Below, piece by piece: positions 56,344 through 64,000 of a DNA stretch of 64,000 nucleotides. The translations under genes and the position numbers were made by a program. Numbering within the stretch: the stretch's first letter is position 1; every line of letters starts with the position of its first letter. Source of the stretch: Diaminobutyricimonas sp. LJ205 (GTDB lineage Bacteria > Actinomycetota > Actinomycetes > Actinomycetales > Microbacteriaceae); assembly GCF_009755725.1 (NCBI RefSeq), contig NZ_CP046619.1:2666001-2730000 (forward strand), in the 5' to 3' direction. The notes beneath the pieces are model-generated. The model was not told where the DNA came from. It did no database searches and worked only from the letters and a program-made list of their open reading frames with translations.

Positions 56344-56685
56344 GTGGACACTGAGTTCGAGCACATCAACGACGACGAATGCCGCAGGTTCCAGGCATCC
56401 GTCGAACTGGCCGGTCGCAAATGGGTGGCCGCGATCCTGCTCGCTGGGGCGCGCGGCGCGCGGCGGTTCTCGGAGTACCGAACCCTCGTTGAGGGCATCT
56501 CGGATCGGCTGCTCGCGGCTCGACTGAAGGAACTCGAGACCGAGGGCCTCATGCACCGCGACGTCCAGCCGACCACTCCCGTGTCGATCAGTTACGCTCC
56601 AACGGCATCGGGACAGCAACTGATCTCGCTGCTGCATCCACTCGTGACCTGGAGCCGAGAGCGGCAAGCGGCGGCGCCACTGTGA
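56344..56685 (+). CDS. HxlR-family winged-helix regulator
   Basis: 113 residues from GTG 56344. C..FQASVELAGRKWVAAILLAGARGARRFSEYRTLVEGISDRLLAARLKELETEGLMHRDV is the family's winged helix, with the single N-terminal Cys (residue 13) often used for redox or electrophile sensing. It is divergent from the LLM-FAD fusion operon with a palindrome between them, so it probably controls that operon and itself. Confidence 0.9.
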   Translation: MDTEFEHINDDECRRFQASVELAGRKWVAAILLAGARGARRFSEYRTLVEGISDRLLAARLKELETEGLMHRDVQPTTPVSISYAPTASGQQLISLLHPLVTWSRERQAAAPL

Positions 56686-56699
56686 CCCGATGTCGAGTG

Positions 56700-56753
56700 T
56701 TGCGGCACGGCGAGACGCGGCTTAGACTCAACGACATTCGAAGATCTGTTCGA
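56700..56753 (+). promoter_or_regulatory. Promoter (TTGCGG-17-TAGACT) with SOS/LexA-like box
   Basis: -35 TTGCGG (56700-56705), 17-bp spacer, -10 TAGACT (56723-56728). TCGAAGATCTGTTCGA (56738-56753) follows at the expected start of transcription. It matches the TCGAAC-N4-GTTCGA SOS consensus of actinobacteria and Bacillus at all but one defined base. Confidence 0.65.
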
Positions 56754-56770
56754 ATGAAAGGTTTCGGCTG

Positions 56771-57040
56771 ATGCGCACCTCATACCCTGTCCAGGCGGTC
56801 GCTCTCTGGTTCAGCGACGGCTTTCCCGCCCGGCTCGTGCATGCCGGTGAGCGCTGGCGGGTCACTGACACTCCGACCCGACTGTTCGGCGAAGACGAGG
56901 CGATCCCGCCGATGATCACACACCCGCCGAGCCGGCCGATCGGCTGGCGTTTTCAGGCCACCAGCGCCAGCGGCGTCACGCAGATGTTCGAGGTGGTCGA
57001 GGTCGACGGAGAGTGGCTGCTCGGCCGCGTGTACGACTGA
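56771..57040 (+). CDS. DUF6504-like small protein under an SOS-type box
   Basis: 89 residues. AVALWFSDGFPARLVHAGERWRVTDTPTRLF, then THPPSRPIGWRFQATSASG and a final VDGEWLLGRVYD resemble DUF6504, a small beta-rich protein usually encoded next to the ImuB/DnaE2 mutasome genes. Here it stands alone, but with a LexA-type box over the likely transcription start, so DNA-damage induction is expected. AAAGG lies 10 bases before the ATG. No biochemical role is known. Confidence 0.65.
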   Translation: MRTSYPVQAVALWFSDGFPARLVHAGERWRVTDTPTRLFGEDEAIPPMITHPPSRPIGWRFQATSASGVTQMFEVVEVDGEWLLGRVYD

Positions 57041-57063
57041 GCGCCGAACGCCGCTCGCCTGAC

Positions 57064-57861
57064 TCAGGGGGCGTCGATACCGCGCTCCGCGAGTTCGGCA
57101 CTGATGTCCTCCCGCGCCCGGAAGGCAAGATTAAGGACCTCCGTGGTCAGGATGCTCGGGAATCGTGACGCCGGCGTCGCGATGGACACGGCGGCGATCG
57201 GGCGACCGGATGCCCCGCGCAGGGCCACGCCGATCGCGCACACTCCGCTCTCGGCGCTTCCCCGATTGAGTGCGTAACCCTGCCGCGCGATGCCGCGGAG
57301 TTCACGGCGAAAGGCGGCGTACTCGGCGTCCGCCATCCGCTCGCCTGCGATATCCGCGCCCTGCGATCGATAAAGCCGCTCAAGCACCTGCTCGTCCACG
57401 GTCGCGAGCAGGACCTTGCCCCCGGAGGTGCGGTGTGCAGGCAGCACCTGGCCCTGCCTATTGCTCACCCGCAGAACATTCGACGATTCGACGGTAGAGA
57501 GGAACCTCACCGTTGCGCCGACGCGGATCATAAGGTTGACCGACTCATTCAGGCGGCCGGCAAGCAATTCAAGGTACGGGTGCGCGACGTCACGAAGCGC
57601 TCGCGTCCAGGAGGTGCGCACCGGGTTCCCATCCAGGCCGGGACCGGGAAGATAGGCGTGCGATTCGTCCTGCACGGCGAAACCGCGGTAGACCAACATC
57701 GTCAGCAGCCGGTGAGTGGTCGAGGGCGCGATTCCCAATTCGGCGGCGGCATCCTTCACCCGCAGGCGGCCCTGATCGCGCAGCAGCTGCAGCAGCCAGA
57801 GCGCGTTGTCGACCGAGTCGATCGCGTACTGAGGACGGTGCTGCATCGACGCATTCTGCAC
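57064..57861 (-). CDS. IclR-family transcriptional regulator
   Basis: 265 residues from GTG 57861; ATG 57846 is a possible later start and neither has a good ribosome site. Winged helix: NALWLLQLLRDQGRLRVKDAAAELGIAPSTTHRLLTMLVYRGF (18-60). The effector domain follows, with ESVNLMIRVGATVRFLSTVESSNVLRVSNRQGQVLPAHRTSGGKVLLA and GVCAIGVALRGASGRPIAAVSIATPASRF. IclR regulators commonly control aromatic, acetate or sugar-acid catabolism. It is divergent from the carboxylase operon by 87-90 bp, so that operon is the presumed target. Confidence 0.9.
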   Translation of the reverse strand: MQNASMQHRPQYAIDSVDNALWLLQLLRDQGRLRVKDAAAELGIAPSTTHRLLTMLVYRGFAVQDESHAYLPGPGLDGNPVRTSWTRALRDVAHPYLELLAGRLNESVNLMIRVGATVRFLSTVESSNVLRVSNRQGQVLPAHRTSGGKVLLATVDEQVLERLYRSQGADIAGERMADAEYAAFRRELRGIARQGYALNRGSAESGVCAIGVALRGASGRPIAAVSIATPASRFPSILTTEVLNLAFRAREDISAELAERGIDAP

Positions 57862-57892
57862 GGAAGAATCCTATTGCCAACCGCATTCTGCA
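57850..57892. promoter_or_regulatory. Direct repeats CGCATTCTGCA, candidate IclR operator
   Basis: Two identical 11-bp repeats (57850-57860, 57882-57892) 32 bp apart, about three helical turns, cover the start of the IclR gene and its upstream side. They would permit binding by two dimers. Confidence 0.5.
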
Positions 57893-57951
57893 ACGCAACA
57901 GTTGTCGCAATCGCGGACGACGCAGTCCCGGGTCACTCATCAAGGAGGATG

Positions 57952-58497
57952 ATGGACATCGATTTCGAGGAACTCGCGATCTTCGTCGAGACGCTGGAGA
58001 ACACCGACTTCACGCACTTCCTGTACGAGAAGGGCGACCTGCGCATCGAGGTGCGCCGGGCGGGCGCAACCGAGATCCCGTCGCCGACGCCCACCGCGGT
58101 TGTTCCCAGGCCAGCTGCAGCTTCCCCGGCCTCTCCCGATTCGCCCGGCTCCCCGCCGTCGCCGTCGCCGTCGCCGTCGCCGGAATCATCCTTGTCACCG
58201 AGTGACCCGCCCGCTTCAGCCCCACTCGCACCCGTCGCCACCGAGGCTGACGTCGTGGTCACGGCCCCGCTGCTCGGCACCGTGTACCTGGCCCCCAAGC
58301 CCGGCGAGGCGCCGTTCGTCGAGATCGGTTCCACGGTTCTCGCCGAGTCGTCGTTGTGCATCGTCGAGGTGATGAAACTGATGAACACCGTGCACGCCGG
58401 CACCGGCGGCGTCATCAGCGCCATCCATGTGCGGGACGGGGAGCTCGTCGAGCACGGGCAGGCGCTGTTCAGCATCCGCCCGGACGCGGCAGTATGA
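57952..58497 (+). CDS. accB: Biotin carboxyl carrier protein
   Basis: 181 residues from ATG 57952 (an ATG at 57949 directly abuts AAGGAGG and is less likely). The N-terminal helix DIDFEELAIFVETLENTDFTHFLYEKGDLRIEVRR is the usual AccB cap. A Pro/Ser-rich linker (about 45-100) includes SPSPSPSPS. The C-terminal biotinyl domain has IVEVMKLMN with Lys142 as the biotin site. It shuttles carboxybiotin between the carboxylase and transferase encoded next. ATGA overlap with the following gene. Confidence 0.93.
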   Translation: MDIDFEELAIFVETLENTDFTHFLYEKGDLRIEVRRAGATEIPSPTPTAVVPRPAAASPASPDSPGSPPSPSPSPSPESSLSPSDPPASAPLAPVATEADVVVTAPLLGTVYLAPKPGEAPFVEIGSTVLAESSLCIVEVMKLMNTVHAGTGGVISAIHVRDGELVEHGQALFSIRPDAAV

Positions 58498-59849
58498 CCG
58501 CGCACCGCGTCTTCGTCGCCAACCGCGGTGAGATCGCGGTGCGGATCCTTGACGCGTGCGCGCGGCTCGGGGTGGAAACGGTGCTCGGGGTGTCCGCCGC
58601 CGATGTAGAGACGCTGGGCGCCCGCCGCGCCGACCGCACCGTGGTCCTCGGACCGGCCCGCTCGACCGATAGCTACCTCTCCATTCCCGCCGTCGTGCAC
58701 GCCGCCGTCGCCACCGGATGCACCGCGCTGCACCCGGGCTACGGATTCCTGTCTGAGCAACCCGAGCTCGCCCGGCTCTGCGCCGAGAACGGCATCATCT
58801 TCATCGGGCCGACCGCGGAACAACTCGAGGCGCTCGGCGACAAATTGCGCGCTCGGGAGCTCGCGGCATCCCTTGGCGTTCCGCTTGCCCCGGGAGGGGA
58901 GGCCGACACCCTGGCCGAGGCGCAGGCCCTCGCCGAGCAGATCGGATACCCGGTGCTGATTAAGGCAGCGCACGGCGGCGGCGGGCGTGGCATGAAGCTG
59001 GTCGAGGCCTCCGAAGAACTCGAGCACGCGTGGTCGGTCGCCTCGTCCGAGGCGGAGTCCGCGTTCGGCGACGGCACCGTCTTCCTCGAGCGCTACATCC
59101 GCGACGCCAAGCACATCGAAGTGCAGGTCATCGGCGACACCCACGGACATCGCGTTCACCTCGGCGAGCGCGAGTGCTCGGTGCAGCGCCGCTACCAGAA
59201 GGTGATCGAAGAGGCGCCATGCGCCGCCCTCTCCGCCGAGAACCGGCGGCTGCTGCACGAGTCCGCGCTGCGGATCGCCGATGCTCTCGACTACATCAGC
59301 CTCGGCACTGTGGAGTTCCTCTACGACGTGCAGCGCGAGCGGCTCAGCTTCCTCGAGGTCAACCCGCGCGTGCAGGTCGAGCATCCGGTCACCGAGGCCG
59401 TCACCGGCGTGGACCTGGTGCGCGAGCAGTTGCTCATCGCCTTCGGTGAGCAACTGTCCTTCGCACAGGCCGACGTCACGGTGTCCGGTCACGCCATCGA
59501 ATGCCGGATCACCGCCCAGGATCCGGATGCCGACTTCCAGCCGTCGCCCGGACGCGTCATCCGCTGGCGACCACCGGCCACCGGCGGCATCCGCGTCGAC
59601 TCGCACATCTACGAGGGCTACCTGTTCCCGCCGTATTACGACGCGCTCATGGGCAAGCTGATCGCGTTCGGCAACGATCGCGATGACGCTGTCTCGCGCG
59701 TGCAGCAGGCACTTGCTCGGTTCGAGATCGCCGGGCCACGCACCAACCTGCCGCTCCTGCAGGCGATCACCGGGCATCCCGATTTCGCGGCCAATACGGT
59801 GACCACGCATTGGCTGGAAGGCATGATCAAGGAGGCCGTCCATGGCTGA
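58494..59849 (+). CDS. accC: Biotin carboxylase subunit
   Basis: 451 residues, the normal length. RVFVANRGEIAVRILDACARLGVETV opens the fold. The ATP-grasp glycine loop AAHGGGGRGMKLV is near 160. FLERYIRDAKHIEVQVIGD, ECSVQRRYQKVIEEAP and FLEVNPRVQVEHPVTEAVTGVDLV carry the metal and bicarbonate-binding residues, including the Glu-Val-Asn and the catalytic Arg of NPRVQVEH. It carboxylates biotin with ATP and bicarbonate. It overlaps both neighbours, so subunits are made together. Confidence 0.95.
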   Translation: MTAHRVFVANRGEIAVRILDACARLGVETVLGVSAADVETLGARRADRTVVLGPARSTDSYLSIPAVVHAAVATGCTALHPGYGFLSEQPELARLCAENGIIFIGPTAEQLEALGDKLRARELAASLGVPLAPGGEADTLAEAQALAEQIGYPVLIKAAHGGGGRGMKLVEASEELEHAWSVASSEAESAFGDGTVFLERYIRDAKHIEVQVIGDTHGHRVHLGERECSVQRRYQKVIEEAPCAALSAENRRLLHESALRIADALDYISLGTVEFLYDVQRERLSFLEVNPRVQVEHPVTEAVTGVDLVREQLLIAFGEQLSFAQADVTVSGHAIECRITAQDPDADFQPSPGRVIRWRPPATGGIRVDSHIYEGYLFPPYYDALMGKLIAFGNDRDDAVSRVQQALARFEIAGPRTNLPLLQAITGHPDFAANTVTTHWLEGMIKEAVHG

Positions 59850-61302
59850 CATCCGTTTGGTCGATGTGTCGTTGCGCGACGGCAACCAAAGCCTCTGGGG
59901 CGCAACCGGCGTGACCAACAAACTGGTCTCCGACGTGGCCCCATCGCTCGGTCGGGTCGGCTACCACGCGGTCGAGCTAATGACCAGCACCATGTTCGCG
60001 ACCGCGGTGCGCTACCACTCGGAGGACCCGTGGCAGCGGGTGCGCGATGCGCACGCCGCCATGCCTGACACCACACTGGGCTTCCTCACCACCGGCAAGC
60101 GCTTCATCAGCTTCACCCGCACCCCGGACAACCTGTTCGAGCTCGCGTTCGACCTGCTCAGGCGCAACGGGATCACCCGGCTGTGGGTGATCGATCCGAT
60201 GCACAACATGGCGGACACGATCCGCACCGCGGAGATGGCCAAGCGGGTCGGATTCGAGGAGGTCATCGGCGGTATCTGCTACAGCATCAGCCCGGTGCAC
60301 ACCGACGAGTACTACCTCGACAAGATCGCCCAGCTGGATGACACGGATGCCGTCGACGGGCTCTACCTGAAGGACCCGGCCGGGCTGCTCACCCCTCAGC
60401 GGGTCGCCGACATGGTGCCGCGGCTGAACGCTCGCCTGCGCCACAAGACTCTGAACGAGCTGCACTCGCACTGCAACACCGGGCTCGCGCCGCTCACCCT
60501 GCTTGAGGCGGCCGACCACGGCATGGACATCCTGCACACGGCACTGCCGCCGCTCGCGAACGGCGCATCGCACACCAACGGTCTGCAGCTGATCGAGAAC
60601 CTCGCCGCTCGCGGCCACACGGTGAATGTCGACGCCGGGGCGATGGCCGAGGCATCCGGGGTGATGAGCCGGTTTGCCCGGCTTCACCGGCTGCCTGCGG
60701 GCGCGCCCGCGGAGTACGACGAGGTGTATTACCGGCACAACATCCCCGGCGGCGTGCTGTCGACCCTGCGCCGGCAGCTCAGCGAGATCGGGCAGGAGGC
60801 GCTGTTCCCCGCCGTGCTCGATGAGGCGGTGCAGGTGCGCGAAGACCTCGGCTGGCCGATCGTGGTGACCCCGTTCGCCCAGTACATCGTGACCCAGGCA
60901 ACCCTGAATGTGATGGCCGGCGAGCGCTACGCGCGGCTCTCCGACGAGGTGATCGACCTGCTGCTCGGCGAGTTCGGCGAGATGCCCGGCCCAGTGGATC
61001 AGGACCTGCTCGACCGCGCCACCAGCTCACACCGCGCCCGGGAGCGGGAGAACACGCCCGAGCCGCCCAGCCTCAAGGAACTGCGGCAGCGGTTCGGGCT
61101 TGGCATCAGCGATGAAGACTTGCTGATGCGGGCGCTCATGCCCGGCCAGCAGGTCGATGCCATGGTCGAACGGCGTGACAGCGCGGCGACCGGTTCGCTG
61201 CGCACCCTGCTCGCCGGTCTCAGTGGCGCGCCCGATGTTCGCTCGTTCAGCGTGACCAGCTCGACCAGCACCCTGACGGTGCAGAGAGGAACGAGCTCGT
61301 GA
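59842..61302 (+). CDS. Pyruvate carboxylase/oxaloacetate decarboxylase-like carboxyltransferase with altered substrate pocket
   Basis: 486 residues. HMGL-like TIM barrel: DVSLRDGNQSL with Gln16, LYLKDPAGLLTP with Lys177, which in pyruvate carboxylases is the carboxylated lysine, and ELHSHCNTG with His208 and His210 as metal ligands. The C-terminal conserved carboxylase domain follows (NIPGGVLSTLRRQL...GWPIVVTPFAQYIVTQA). The family's E-x-W-G-G-A-T-F-D substrate segment reads ELMTSTMFATAVRY at 45-58, so pyruvate may not be the acceptor. No biotinyl domain is fused; the separate carrier protein serves. Confidence 0.88.
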   Translation: MADIRLVDVSLRDGNQSLWGATGVTNKLVSDVAPSLGRVGYHAVELMTSTMFATAVRYHSEDPWQRVRDAHAAMPDTTLGFLTTGKRFISFTRTPDNLFELAFDLLRRNGITRLWVIDPMHNMADTIRTAEMAKRVGFEEVIGGICYSISPVHTDEYYLDKIAQLDDTDAVDGLYLKDPAGLLTPQRVADMVPRLNARLRHKTLNELHSHCNTGLAPLTLLEAADHGMDILHTALPPLANGASHTNGLQLIENLAARGHTVNVDAGAMAEASGVMSRFARLHRLPAGAPAEYDEVYYRHNIPGGVLSTLRRQLSEIGQEALFPAVLDEAVQVREDLGWPIVVTPFAQYIVTQATLNVMAGERYARLSDEVIDLLLGEFGEMPGPVDQDLLDRATSSHRARERENTPEPPSLKELRQRFGLGISDEDLLMRALMPGQQVDAMVERRDSAATGSLRTLLAGLSGAPDVRSFSVTSSTSTLTVQRGTSS

Positions 61303-62159
61303 CCGAGTCGACGACCGCCCCGATCGGACTGGAACGGCTGGCCGAGGCGACCGGCTGGGTGCTCGATGTTGACGGATGCCTCGTCAGCACGAGTCGCGCG
61401 GGCGGATCGGGCGGCGTGGCCATTCCCGGCGCGATCGAGTTCGTTGCGGCGCTCCGTGAGTCCGGCCGGTCGATCCGGGTGTGCACCAACGCCTCGCAGA
61501 AGTCGCCACGGGAATACGCCCAGCACCTGCGCGCCCTCGGCTTCGACATCCGGGATGACGAGTTCCTGACCGCGGGCAGCGCGGCAGCGCTCTATTTGGC
61601 CGACCACCACCCGGGCAGCCGCATCCTGGTGCTCGGCGAGAGCGGTCTGCTGGAGCCGATCCGCGCGCTGGGGCTCGACGTGGTCACCGATTCCTCGGCC
61701 GAGGCGGATGTCGTCGTGGTCGGCGCCGACGACCACTACAGCACCGCTGATCTGAACGCCGCCTGCCTGGCTGTCGCCGACCGCGGGAGCCCGCTCTACG
61801 TGACCGTTGACACCCCCTGGTTCCACGGCGGACGCGGCCGGTCGATCTGCGTCTCGGCCGCGATCGCGCACGCGATCACCTGGGTGACCGGCGTGCAGCC
61901 GACCGTGCTCGGCAAGCCGTCACCCGCCCTGGCCGAAACCCTGCGCCACCAGCTCGGCGGCCCAGACAAGACTCTCGCGGTGGTTGGAGACGCTCCGGCG
62001 GAACTCCGGCTGGCGCAGGAAATGGACGCCTTCGGGCTCCTGGTGCTGACCGGTGCCACCCGCGACAGTGACGTCGCGGGCCTCGGCCCCGAGCTGCGCC
62101 CGCACCTCGTGGCGGACAGCGTCCGCCACATCAACTCACTGCTGTCTCCCTATCTCTGA
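61299..62159 (+). CDS. HAD-superfamily (NagD-like) phosphatase
   Basis: 286 residues from GTG 61299, overlapping the previous stop as GTGA. Catalytic DxD motif GWVLDVDGCLVS, with Asp23 nucleophile and Asp25; threonine motif RVCTNASQKS; later Lys in LGKPSPALAETL and the acidic GDAPAELRLAQ. NagD-type cap. It probably removes phosphate from a small metabolite. In an operon with a phosphohistidine swivel protein it could hydrolyse a phosphorylated intermediate, as a HAD-type subunit does in phenylphosphate carboxylase. Confidence 0.88.
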   Translation: MTESTTAPIGLERLAEATGWVLDVDGCLVSTSRAGGSGGVAIPGAIEFVAALRESGRSIRVCTNASQKSPREYAQHLRALGFDIRDDEFLTAGSAAALYLADHHPGSRILVLGESGLLEPIRALGLDVVTDSSAEADVVVVGADDHYSTADLNAACLAVADRGSPLYVTVDTPWFHGGRGRSICVSAAIAHAITWVTGVQPTVLGKPSPALAETLRHQLGGPDKTLAVVGDAPAELRLAQEMDAFGLLVLTGATRDSDVAGLGPELRPHLVADSVRHINSLLSPYL

Positions 62160-62171
62160 AGGAGTACCACC

Positions 62172-64000
62172 ATGAGCACCTCCGACCACTTCCCCTTTAT
62201 CCGTGAGTTCCAGCCGCCCGCCGGGGCCGAAGGCTGGGAGCGGATGTACCCGTACTTCCTGACCTCGCAGCCCGAGGGCGAACAGCTCGAAGACGAGCGC
62301 CTCTGGTTCGCCGACACCATGCACTGGTCGCGCGCGGTGTACCCGCTCGACAGCATCGGCGCCGAAGCGGTTTACCTGGGCGCCGGGCAGAACAGCGCAC
62401 GCATCTTCGCGCTGCCCACCTCGCTCGGCCTGGACATGCGCGTGGTCAACGGGTACGTCTACATCTCCCCCACCGGCATCACGGACCCGGACGTGATCAA
62501 CGAGCGGCTCGTGCACTTCCAGGAGCGCGCCGGCTACTACTTCGCCAACTGGGAGGAGCTGTACGAGCAGTGGAAGAACAAAATGACCTCGGTGGTCGAA
62601 GCCATGCGCGGCATCGATTTCCCGGCCCTCGCCGAGTACGAACCGATTGAGGTGGTCACCGAGGCCCGCGGCCGCTCGACCGCGTGGGACCTGATCGCCA
62701 GCTACCACAAGCTGATCGACGACTTCTTCGTTGCCTGGCAGTACCACTTCGAGTTCCTCAACCTCGGCTACGGCGGTTACATCACCTTCTTCCAGACCTG
62801 CAAGCAGTTCTTCCCCGAGATCTCGGACCAGTCGGTAGCCCGGATGGTCGCCGGTGTCGACGTGCTCGCTTTCCGTCCGGATGACGAGTTGCGCGGCCTC
62901 GCGCGTAAGGCAGTTGAACTCGGCGTCGACAGCATCGTCAGCAGCGGTGATGACCCGGCGGCGATTATCGCGAGCCTGCGTGACAGCGAGAACGGCCGGG
63001 CGTGGATCGACGCGCTCGAGACCGCGAAGGATCCGTGGTTCAACTACTTCGCCGAGTACGGCTTCCTGCATGACCAGGACACCTGGCTGTCGAACCCGTC
63101 CATCCCCTTCGCCGGCATCGCTCGGTATATCGAGATGCTGCAGGGCGGCGAGGAGATCGCCCGGGATGTCGCCAAGCTACGCACCGAGCGTGACGCCATC
63201 GTCGCCGAATACCGCGGGCTGCTCGCGGAGGACGAAGCGGCGCAGTTCGACGGCATGCTGCAGCTTGCGCGCACGGTGTTCCCGTTCATCGAGGAGCACA
63301 ACATCTACGTCGAGCACTGGACCCACTCGGTGTTCTTCCAAAAGCTGCGCGAACTCTCCGCGCGGCTGGTCGAGGTCGGATTCTTCGCCGACGCCGAGGA
63401 CATGTACCTGCTGAACCGGATCGAACTCGACGAGGTGCTGGCCGACGTGGTCCAGTCGCATGTGATCGGCGTTCCCGCCCGGGGCGTGCAGAAGTGGCGC
63501 GCGGAAGTCGCCGAGCGTAAGGGCATGATGACCGCCCTGCGCTCGCAGGCCGCGGCACCCGCCCTCGGCACCCCGCCTGCGGAGATCACCGACCCGTTCG
63601 CGATTATGAACTACGGGGTCACCACCGAGCGCATCCGCGACTGGCTCGGCCAGTCGAGCGGCGAAGGCGCGCTCACCGGGGCGGCAGCATCCCCCGGCGT
63701 CGTCGAGGGTATGGCCCGGGTGATCCTGACCGAGAAGGACCTGCCGCAGCTGCAGCCGGGCGAGATCCTGGTCGCCCCGATCACCGCCCCATCGTGGGGT
63801 GCGGCGTTCTCGGTGGCATCCGCAGTGGTCACCGACATCGGCGGCATGATGTGCCACGCCGCGATCGTCTGCCGCGAGTACGGGCTGAGCGCCGTCGTCG
63901 GCACCGGCTTCGCCACCAGCCGGATCAAGACCGGTCAGCGCATCCGAGTGAACGGCGACGACGGCACGGTGACCATCATCGGTGAAGCAGAGGAGGCAGC
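62172..64000 (+). CDS. PEP-utilising/phosphohistidine swivel-domain protein (3' end beyond window)
   Basis: At least 609 residues, start at ATG 62172 with AGGAG upstream. Residues from about 495 to the edge are the mobile phosphohistidine domain: SPGVVEGMARVILTEKDLPQLQPGEILVAPITAPSWGAAF and TDIGGMMCHAAIVCREYGLSAVVGTG, with His562 as the phosphorylated residue. The preceding 480 residues resemble the substrate domain of rifampin phosphotransferase and phenylphosphate synthase large subunit. There is no ATP-grasp domain at the N-terminus and no PEP/pyruvate-binding barrel is seen, so a separate ATP-binding subunit is expected, perhaps encoded next. Confidence 0.85.
   Translation, partial: MSTSDHFPFIREFQPPAGAEGWERMYPYFLTSQPEGEQLEDERLWFADTMHWSRAVYPLDSIGAEAVYLGAGQNSARIFALPTSLGLDMRVVNGYVYISPTGITDPDVINERLVHFQERAGYYFANWEELYEQWKNKMTSVVEAMRGIDFPALAEYEPIEVVTEARGRSTAWDLIASYHKLIDDFFVAWQYHFEFLNLGYGGYITFFQTCKQFFPEISDQSVARMVAGVDVLAFRPDDELRGLARKAVELGVDSIVSSGDDPAAIIASLRDSENGRAWIDALETAKDPWFNYFAEYGFLHDQDTWLSNPSIPFAGIARYIEMLQGGEEIARDVAKLRTERDAIVAEYRGLLAEDEAAQFDGMLQLARTVFPFIEEHNIYVEHWTHSVFFQKLRELSARLVEVGFFADAEDMYLLNRIELDEVLADVVQSHVIGVPARGVQKWRAEVAERKGMMTALRSQAAAPALGTPPAEITDPFAIMNYGVTTERIRDWLGQSSGEGALTGAAASPGVVEGMARVILTEKDLPQLQPGEILVAPITAPSWGAAFSVASAVVTDIGGMMCHAAIVCREYGLSAVVGTGFATSRIKTGQRIRVNGDDGTVTIIGEAEEA

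Noticed and set aside
57433-57951. Upstream extension of the biotin carrier gene
   Set aside because: It is antisense to the IclR gene; AAGGAGG directly precedes the short start.
62172-64000. PEP synthase or pyruvate phosphate dikinase
   Set aside because: No N-terminal ATP-grasp domain, and in the visible part no PEP/pyruvate barrel after the swivel domain; domain order fits split phosphotransferases better. The missing 3' end keeps this open.

Overview
The window is high-GC, gene-dense DNA with rpoB and rpoC both starting at TTG, apparently leaderless genes, an SOS box of the actinobacterial/Bacillus type and DUF559, DUF4916, DUF5997 and DUF6504-like genes. Together these point to an actinobacterium, most likely of the Microbacteriaceae (inferred from recognised families; no search was run).

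Layout. 1-9.5 kb: a minus-strand type VII secretion (T7SS) locus with an FHA-bearing EssC/EccC-type ATPase, two WXG100-like proteins, a T7SS-signal-type effector candidate, two related small proteins and a membrane protein. A 10-base motif lies upstream of three of its genes. 9.5-18.3 kb: a DUF559-type nuclease gene bracketed by two related long palindromes, then rpoC and rpoB with two sigma-70-like promoters. 18.3-26.1 kb: an MpaB-type oxygenase, a spermidine-synthase-like protein, a TRAP transporter with its LacI regulator and operator, and a secreted PQQ-type sugar dehydrogenase. 26.1-35 kb: small housekeeping and unknown genes (TPR, SprT, CGNR regulator, DUF427, GNAT, ComB-like, ornithine cyclodeaminase-like, Gfo/Idh/MocA, DEAD-box helicase, Nudix, esterase). 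35-44.4 kb: lhr-nei, membrane proteins including a tandem paralogous pair, and a LysR effector domain without HTH divergent from DUF5997. 44.4-47.4 kb: a type III polyketide synthase / methyltransferase / hydroxylase operon resembling srsABC for phenolic lipids. 47.5-57 kb: flavin reductase, long-form GAPDH, secreted HNH nuclease, methyltransferase, hydrolase, VOC protein, a frameshifted AraC regulator, a luciferase-like oxidoreductase next to an LLM-FAD oxidase fusion with an HxlR regulator, and an SOS-box DUF6504-like gene.

57-64 kb holds the most unusual system. An IclR regulator is divergent from an operon of biotin carrier protein, biotin carboxylase, a carboxyltransferase with an altered substrate pocket, a HAD phosphatase and a phosphohistidine swivel-domain protein like the large subunit of phenylphosphate synthase. 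The operon runs off the right edge. It suggests phosphorylation-assisted, biotin-dependent carboxylation of an unknown enol, ketone or phenol; this is inference.

Non-coding structure is rich. Three long palindromes share a framework while their stems co-vary, three further long palindromes sit between convergent genes or beside terminators, and a dispersed 'GGTCTCG...CTCGACCAGCGG' repeat has entered lhr twice in frame, once with expansion. A 17-bp direct repeat derived from the end of the HNH nuclease gene brackets a methyltransferase gene. No tRNA, rRNA, CRISPR array or transposase was seen.
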